DNA of 64,000 nt. It comes from JABDMH01 sp965222645. Lineage in GTDB: Bacteria; Bacteroidota; Bacteroidia; Chitinophagales; Saprospiraceae. This document shows, one piece after another, positions 61,501-64,000 of this stretch (positions are counted from its first letter, which is position 1; every line of letters begins with the position of its first letter). The position numbers and the translations under genes were made by a program. The DNA lies in assembly GCA_965222645.1 (NCBI GenBank), contig OZ244968.1, positions 4,464,001 through 4,528,000 on the forward strand, written 5' to 3'. The notes beneath the pieces were generated by a model, which was given only the letters and a program-made list of their open reading frames with translations, ran no database searches and had not been told where the DNA came from.

Positions 61501-62197
61501 GCCATGTTCCCATGCTGGTTTTGATCGAAATGGCAATTTTTTGAATTAAGGTGGCAATGGCAATGAAGGCCAGGATGTACAAGAACAACACTATTTTAAT
61601 CTCTTTACCGGTAAGTCGCTTTGCACCTGTGTTATTGATGAAAATAAACTCCTCTCCCGACCTTGTAAGAATCGGTACTCCGGGATTTGTCGTGAGTTGT
61701 ACAGAGCTTGGTAGTTCCTTGTCAATATGCTCATATGGATGATCTGCCTGACCAAGCAGGACAGGGATACATCCCAATATCTGATAGATTTGATCGCCAA
61801 GATTCTGATAATAGACAACAGTGCGATACAGATTCTGGTGGATCTGATAGTATGGACTATTGAAGTTAAAGAGCTCTAGATCTGGTTTTGCAGCCTTATC
61901 ATTTGACCAATAGACTAGTTCTCGTCTGGGATTGTAGATAAACAAGGTATAGGGCTTATCTACGAGCTCCTGAGCTTGTGCCAGGTGCCGCTCATCCAAA
62001 TCGCTCCTGCTGCAAAGGTTGATCAGCGCTGATAATAACTGATCGTCTGTGGCCACATCTACGATCTCTGTCTCCGTTTCGTATAGGTACAGTTCCAACT
62101 TTTCCTTGGCAGACTGGGTGGTGTCTTTCTTGTAGAACCGATAATGCGTATACCCCGCCACTAAAAGCAGCACGACTGCCAGAACCCAGAAGAGCAA
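58577..62197 (-). CDS. Large NtrY-like membrane sensor histidine kinase
   Basis: A protein of 1206 residues. The N-terminal membrane segment (3-18) is followed by an extracytoplasmic part (about 20-190) and a block of about eight membrane helices (about 195-460). A second extracytoplasmic part and two further membrane-spanning regions follow, before HAMP (about 910-960). The H box is A-H-E-I-K-N-P-L-T-P-M-R with His981, the NtrY type. N, G1 (C-D-N-G-K-G-I) and G2 (G-T-G-L-G-L-A-I-S) boxes are complete. No response regulator gene is nearby. The sensed signal is unknown; the size is well above the usual 400-800 residues. Confidence 0.9.
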   Translation of the reverse strand: MLFWVLAVVLLLVAGYTHYRFYKKDTTQSAKEKLELYLYETETEIVDVATDDQLLSALINLCSRSDLDERHLAQAQELVDKPYTLFIYNPRRELVYWSNDKAAKPDLELFNFNSPYYQIHQNLYRTVVYYQNLGDQIYQILGCIPVLLGQADHPYEHIDKELPSSVQLTTNPGVPILTRSGEEFIFINNTGAKRLTGKEIKIVLFLYILAFIAIATLIQKIAISIKTSMGTWQAVGFFIFTTLGVRLVTYLFNFADQFDNSEVFSQAITQPAFSHSLGNILINIALILWVTVFLINNIETKQLYDLKKSYKIAASFIGYLFIALGLLSLAKFCQGLIQRTNIDFNFESVFNLDKISILALVGIILLLFTLFIWSAKIISLIQNFDLPIKSRLGAGFAAVLASLPFALLFDTSIPLFQYALVAGIFILLLDIFLDVKTPNFTWIVLWLVVLSGFSSILMFKYNRDKDVLQRTLIAKSLSEEIDSVALNEIVSTVNAIEEPVHQVTAWIDIKSIINSTFRKNPSKYLETHYEITFPKASALKDSRELIYKDHKFYQRNDILDYYLLAIEGGEGIKVLTSFQKRKTNPFNPLPQFLPSPDFKDIPRLSNYEYAIYKDHRCVERSSSEYRMVLEEEIPVEGDISMIYGSGRSELLYNNGKYIVKIGKKLTGLIKPVSLFSYLFVIIVIIIFILLIINSAFPYLPEEFNFTLSNQISLRNKIQVSVLALIILSFIIIGIVTVFYFRNTAEKSYENKLKQNASSLQYEIQENIRLDNTEEIDSLLNEFIQSLAIKYNTHIQVFNPDGILLQSSDEKAVEAGVLKDRMDVVPLLNLKKFGESIDIHQNNRNRDNYYETAFFTLHSENNILLGFAGLPVFPGNTEAADSVKDFMGTLLNVYVFLLLIAGAFALAVANSITRPMTVLGQKLKEFKLGRSNEPLVWKSKDELGLLIQEYNQLIVKLDESADLLAVTEREVAWREMAKQVAHEIKNPLTPMRLSIQHLQHKMQNADPIESRQLVQRVGITLIEQIDNLSRIAAEFSTFAKMPKPQYERIILNDLVASVHDLFKKRDDMDFNLYEPIDEIYVNADRSHLLRVLNNLIKNAIQAIPGSRRGVIDIRLEKRNDKAVIQVCDNGKGISREMKDKVFYPNFTTKTSGTGLGLAISKNIIESFGGRIYFETEEGIGTKFYFELPLLRNTEEEFFREDLTATEI

Positions 62198-62253
62198 AGT
62201 GTTTCGAAAATCGTTAATAATACCCTGTTTTAGTGTCGTTTCTTCATATTAAA

Positions 62254-62261
62254 CAAATTTA
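62254..62261 (-). promoter_or_regulatory. Minus-strand -7 box (TAAATTTG) before the large histidine kinase
   Basis: CAAATTTA on the plus strand reads TAAATTTG on the minus strand, an exact consensus match 57 bp upstream of the kinase ATG. No -33 element fits. Confidence 0.4.
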
Positions 62262-62428
62262 TTATTTATAATTTGTTTGCTATAAAGATTTAATCATTAT
62301 TTGCCACCATCGGTTGTAGCACTAAGAATGTGCCAAATTGGTGGATTTTGAGTCCTGCCTCGGTCTACATCTGCTCAAAACACTGCTTTTTTTGCTTCTT
62401 GTGACATGATCACCATTTTGGTAAGCCC

Positions 62429-62436
62429 TATATTTG
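62429..62436 (+). promoter_or_regulatory. -7 box (TATATTTG) of rnpB
   Basis: An exact TAnnTTTG match whose expected start of transcription (about 62442) falls on the first paired base of RNase P helix P1. This agreement supports both calls. Confidence 0.7.
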
Positions 62437-62440
62437 CATG

Positions 62441-62866
62441 GCTGTGAGGAGCTTCATCGCTGCCGATCTCTTGTTTTTTCTGGAGATTGGGAGAGGAAAA
62501 TCCGGACAACGTAGAGCACCACACCATCTAACGGATGGGATCCCACTCAAATGGGTGGGAGACAGAAAGTGTCGCAGAAAATTACCGCCGATGACTTCCT
62601 TGGGAGTACAGGTAAGGGTGAAAACGTGTGGTAAGAGCACACGCAATGACTGGGTAACCAGCTCGTTGGGACAAACCTTGTGGGTTGAAATACCACGTAT
62701 ATTTTTGGCTGAAATTATTTCAGATCGGGTTGCTCGCCCGATTTGCTCTCGAGCACCAGAAAGGGGTAGGTAGATTGATCATGGTCGCGAGGCCATGACT
62801 AGATAAATGATGAAGACTTCGGGGAACACCCCGGGGAACAAAATCCGGTTTATATCCTCACAGTCC
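62441..62866 (+). ncRNA. rnpB: RNase P RNA (bacterial type A)
   Basis: The catalytic RNA that removes 5' leaders from tRNA precursors. Helix P1 pairs CTGTGAGGA (62442-62450) with TCCTCACAG (62855-62863), which fixes the ends. Conserved elements follow in order: GAGGAAAATCCGGAC (62493-62507), AGAGCACCACACC, GCAGAAAATTACCGCC (near 62574), GGTAAGGGTGAAAACGTG (62611-62628) with GGTAAGAGCACACGC, AGGTAGATTGATCATG (near 62768), and ACAAAATCCGGTTTAT (62839-62854). CR-I reads GAAAATCC in place of the usual GAAAGTCC. The ORFs predicted inside on both strands are not genes. Confidence 0.95.
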
Positions 62867-62902
62867 TTTTACCTCCGCCTCATCTTACCCTGGCAGTGGC
62901 GT

Positions 62903-64000
62903 CTAGAAATTTGTCGTAACCGATTCTGCTGCAGCCTGATCAGCATCAAAATCAAACAGGAGCGAGAACCTTAATGTCTTATCCAATGGATTGCTATTGA
63001 GCAACGTATTACTTGTGCTGATGAGGTAAGACATATTTATTCCAAATACATTGTACTTGAGACCAAGTCCCAAGGTCAGGTACTTGCGATTACCTTTTTG
63101 AGGATTTTCGTAAAAATAGCCGGCTCGCACAGCAAATTGCTTGTCATACCAATATTCTGCACCCAATGAATAACTAAATTCTTTCAGCTCCTCACTAAAG
63201 CCTTCCGGAGCATCTGACCAGGAGTTTATCATTCCGCTAAATAAGGACTGCTCCCGGTAGTCATTGATCCCGTTCTGGGGATCAACGTCTATAAAGTCAT
63301 GTTGTGGAGTGGGTACCATCAGTTTGTTAATGTCAGCAGCAATCATGAAAGTATTGTAATCGTCGAGCTGAAAATCCCAGGAAGCACCAATCCCAAAATT
63401 TACGGGGAGGAAGTCATTGGTGAGATTGGTATAGGAGATTTTAGATCCAAGATTGGATAGAGCCAGGCCAAATGCAAGATTGCTGGCATCCAGTGGGATG
63501 GTGTAATACATCGAAATGTCAGCTGCTCCGGCAATTCCGGGATTGATCTCCACACCACCCACATTCTGACCGGCTGCGAGATTAGAGTAGATAAATTTCC
63601 CGTTTACTCCAACGGAGAAATTTTCGCCCAGTTTTCTTGCAAAACCAGCTGCAAGCTCAAATTCGTTTGGACGGCCATTACCAATGGGTTCACCATTTTC
63701 GTTCGTAAACTGAATATCGCCAAGAGAAAAGTACCGCAAACTAAAACCTACCGTCTGCAAGTCGTCGATTCTTTTATACCCTGATAAATAGGCGAGATAT
63801 ACGTCCTGCAACCCCAAATTTCTCAACCAGGGTGTATAGGTTGCCGAAAGCGAAAAATCATGATCGACAAATGCCAATTTGGAAGTATTAAGATGCATGG
63901 CATTTGCATCAGGTGAGATGGCTACACCTGCATCTCCAATTGCTCCTGAGCGTGCATCAGGTGTTATTCTGAGGAATGGCACCGCGGTAGGAATAGCGTT
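62903..64000 (-). CDS. porV: T9SS outer membrane protein PorV (5' end outside window)
   Basis: At least 365 codons of an outer-membrane beta-barrel protein. The frame stays open to the right edge, reading N-A-I-P-T-A-V-P-F-L at the window end, so the N-terminus lies outside; the GTG at 63982 is internal. P-D-A-R-S-G-A-I-G-D-A-G-V-A and the L-G-L-G-L-K-Y near the C-terminus match PorV (LptO) of the type IX secretion system, a FadL-like barrel that carries cargo from the translocon to the sortase PorU. The adhesin and M4 protease in this window are the kind of cargo it serves. Confidence 0.88.
   Translation of the reverse strand, partial: NAIPTAVPFLRITPDARSGAIGDAGVAISPDANAMHLNTSKLAFVDHDFSLSATYTPWLRNLGLQDVYLAYLSGYKRIDDLQTVGFSLRYFSLGDIQFTNENGEPIGNGRPNEFELAAGFARKLGENFSVGVNGKFIYSNLAAGQNVGGVEINPGIAGAADISMYYTIPLDASNLAFGLALSNLGSKISYTNLTNDFLPVNFGIGASWDFQLDDYNTFMIAADINKLMVPTPQHDFIDVDPQNGINDYREQSLFSGMINSWSDAPEGFSEELKEFSYSLGAEYWYDKQFAVRAGYFYENPQKGNRKYLTLGLGLKYNVFGINMSYLISTSNTLLNSNPLDKTLRFSLLFDFDADQAAAESVTTNF

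Noticed and set aside
62438..62773. 111-codon ORF on the plus strand and 72-codon ORF on the minus strand
   Set aside because: Both lie inside the RNase P RNA gene, which has conserved motifs and pairing ends.

Overview
The window is a chromosomal segment from a member of the Bacteroidota, most likely Saprospiria-like (class-level placement is inference). The support is: two proteins ending in type IX secretion system (T9SS) C-terminal sorting domains, a PorV outer-membrane T9SS gene, Bacteroidota-type promoters (TTTG or TTG, about 19-20 nt, then TAnnTTTG), almost no Shine-Dalgarno sequences, the rpsL-rpsG-fusA-rpsJ-rplC gene order without tuf, and cysteine-free forms of L31, S14 and L36.

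Layout. 1-12461 is the 3' part of a giant secreted adhesin-like gene. It holds 23 near-identical 294-bp (98-residue) repeats, then divergent repeats, HYR/Ig-like arrays, three SdrD-B-like (prealbumin-like) domains and a T9SS sorting domain. The first 4.6 kb is broken by eight small indels or rearrangements; 4.63-12.46 kb is intact. 12.6-16.2 kb holds a nitroreductase/SDR pair (minus), an MlaE/MlaF-type lipid ABC transporter pair (plus), a 317-bp AT-rich gap with a possible minus-strand small transcript, and a thiamine-binding-like protein. 16.2-29.1 kb is a mixed accessory and housekeeping region: a Cys-rich exported protein, a lipoprotein overlapping an M4 metalloprotease that is a T9SS cargo, a family 9 glycosyltransferase, a prohibitin-like protein, L31 type B, a GlmU-like protein, a spermidine-synthase-like protein, a NagB/PIG-L fusion, an exported beta-propeller, a TPR membrane protein and DoxX. 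29.2-36.2 kb has a two-component system, DUF2007, MsrA and MsrB, a FecR-like protein, an M23/LysM endopeptidase, a polyprenyl synthase, a cytochrome c and a GNAT acetyltransferase.

36.4-54.8 kb is one nearly uninterrupted ribosomal superoperon (str, S10, spc and alpha blocks) of more than 30 genes, all on the plus strand, starting from a textbook promoter at 36334-36364. It continues into carA, eno, a FtsB/DivIC-like gene and sucD to 58.6 kb. A 1206-residue NtrY-like membrane histidine kinase follows on the minus strand, then the RNase P RNA gene rnpB (plus, 62441-62866) and a 5'-truncated porV (minus) running off the right edge.

The surface theme joins the ends of the window: PorV helps export and process T9SS cargo, and the giant repeat protein and the M4 protease are both such cargo. 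The middle is conserved core machinery. I found no CRISPR array, transposase, integrase or tRNA gene. The most unusual material is the homogenised, frame-broken repeat array, a NagB domain lacking a usual catalytic Asp, an intrinsic terminator that ends directly at a start codon, and the possible small RNA at about 15.7-15.9 kb.
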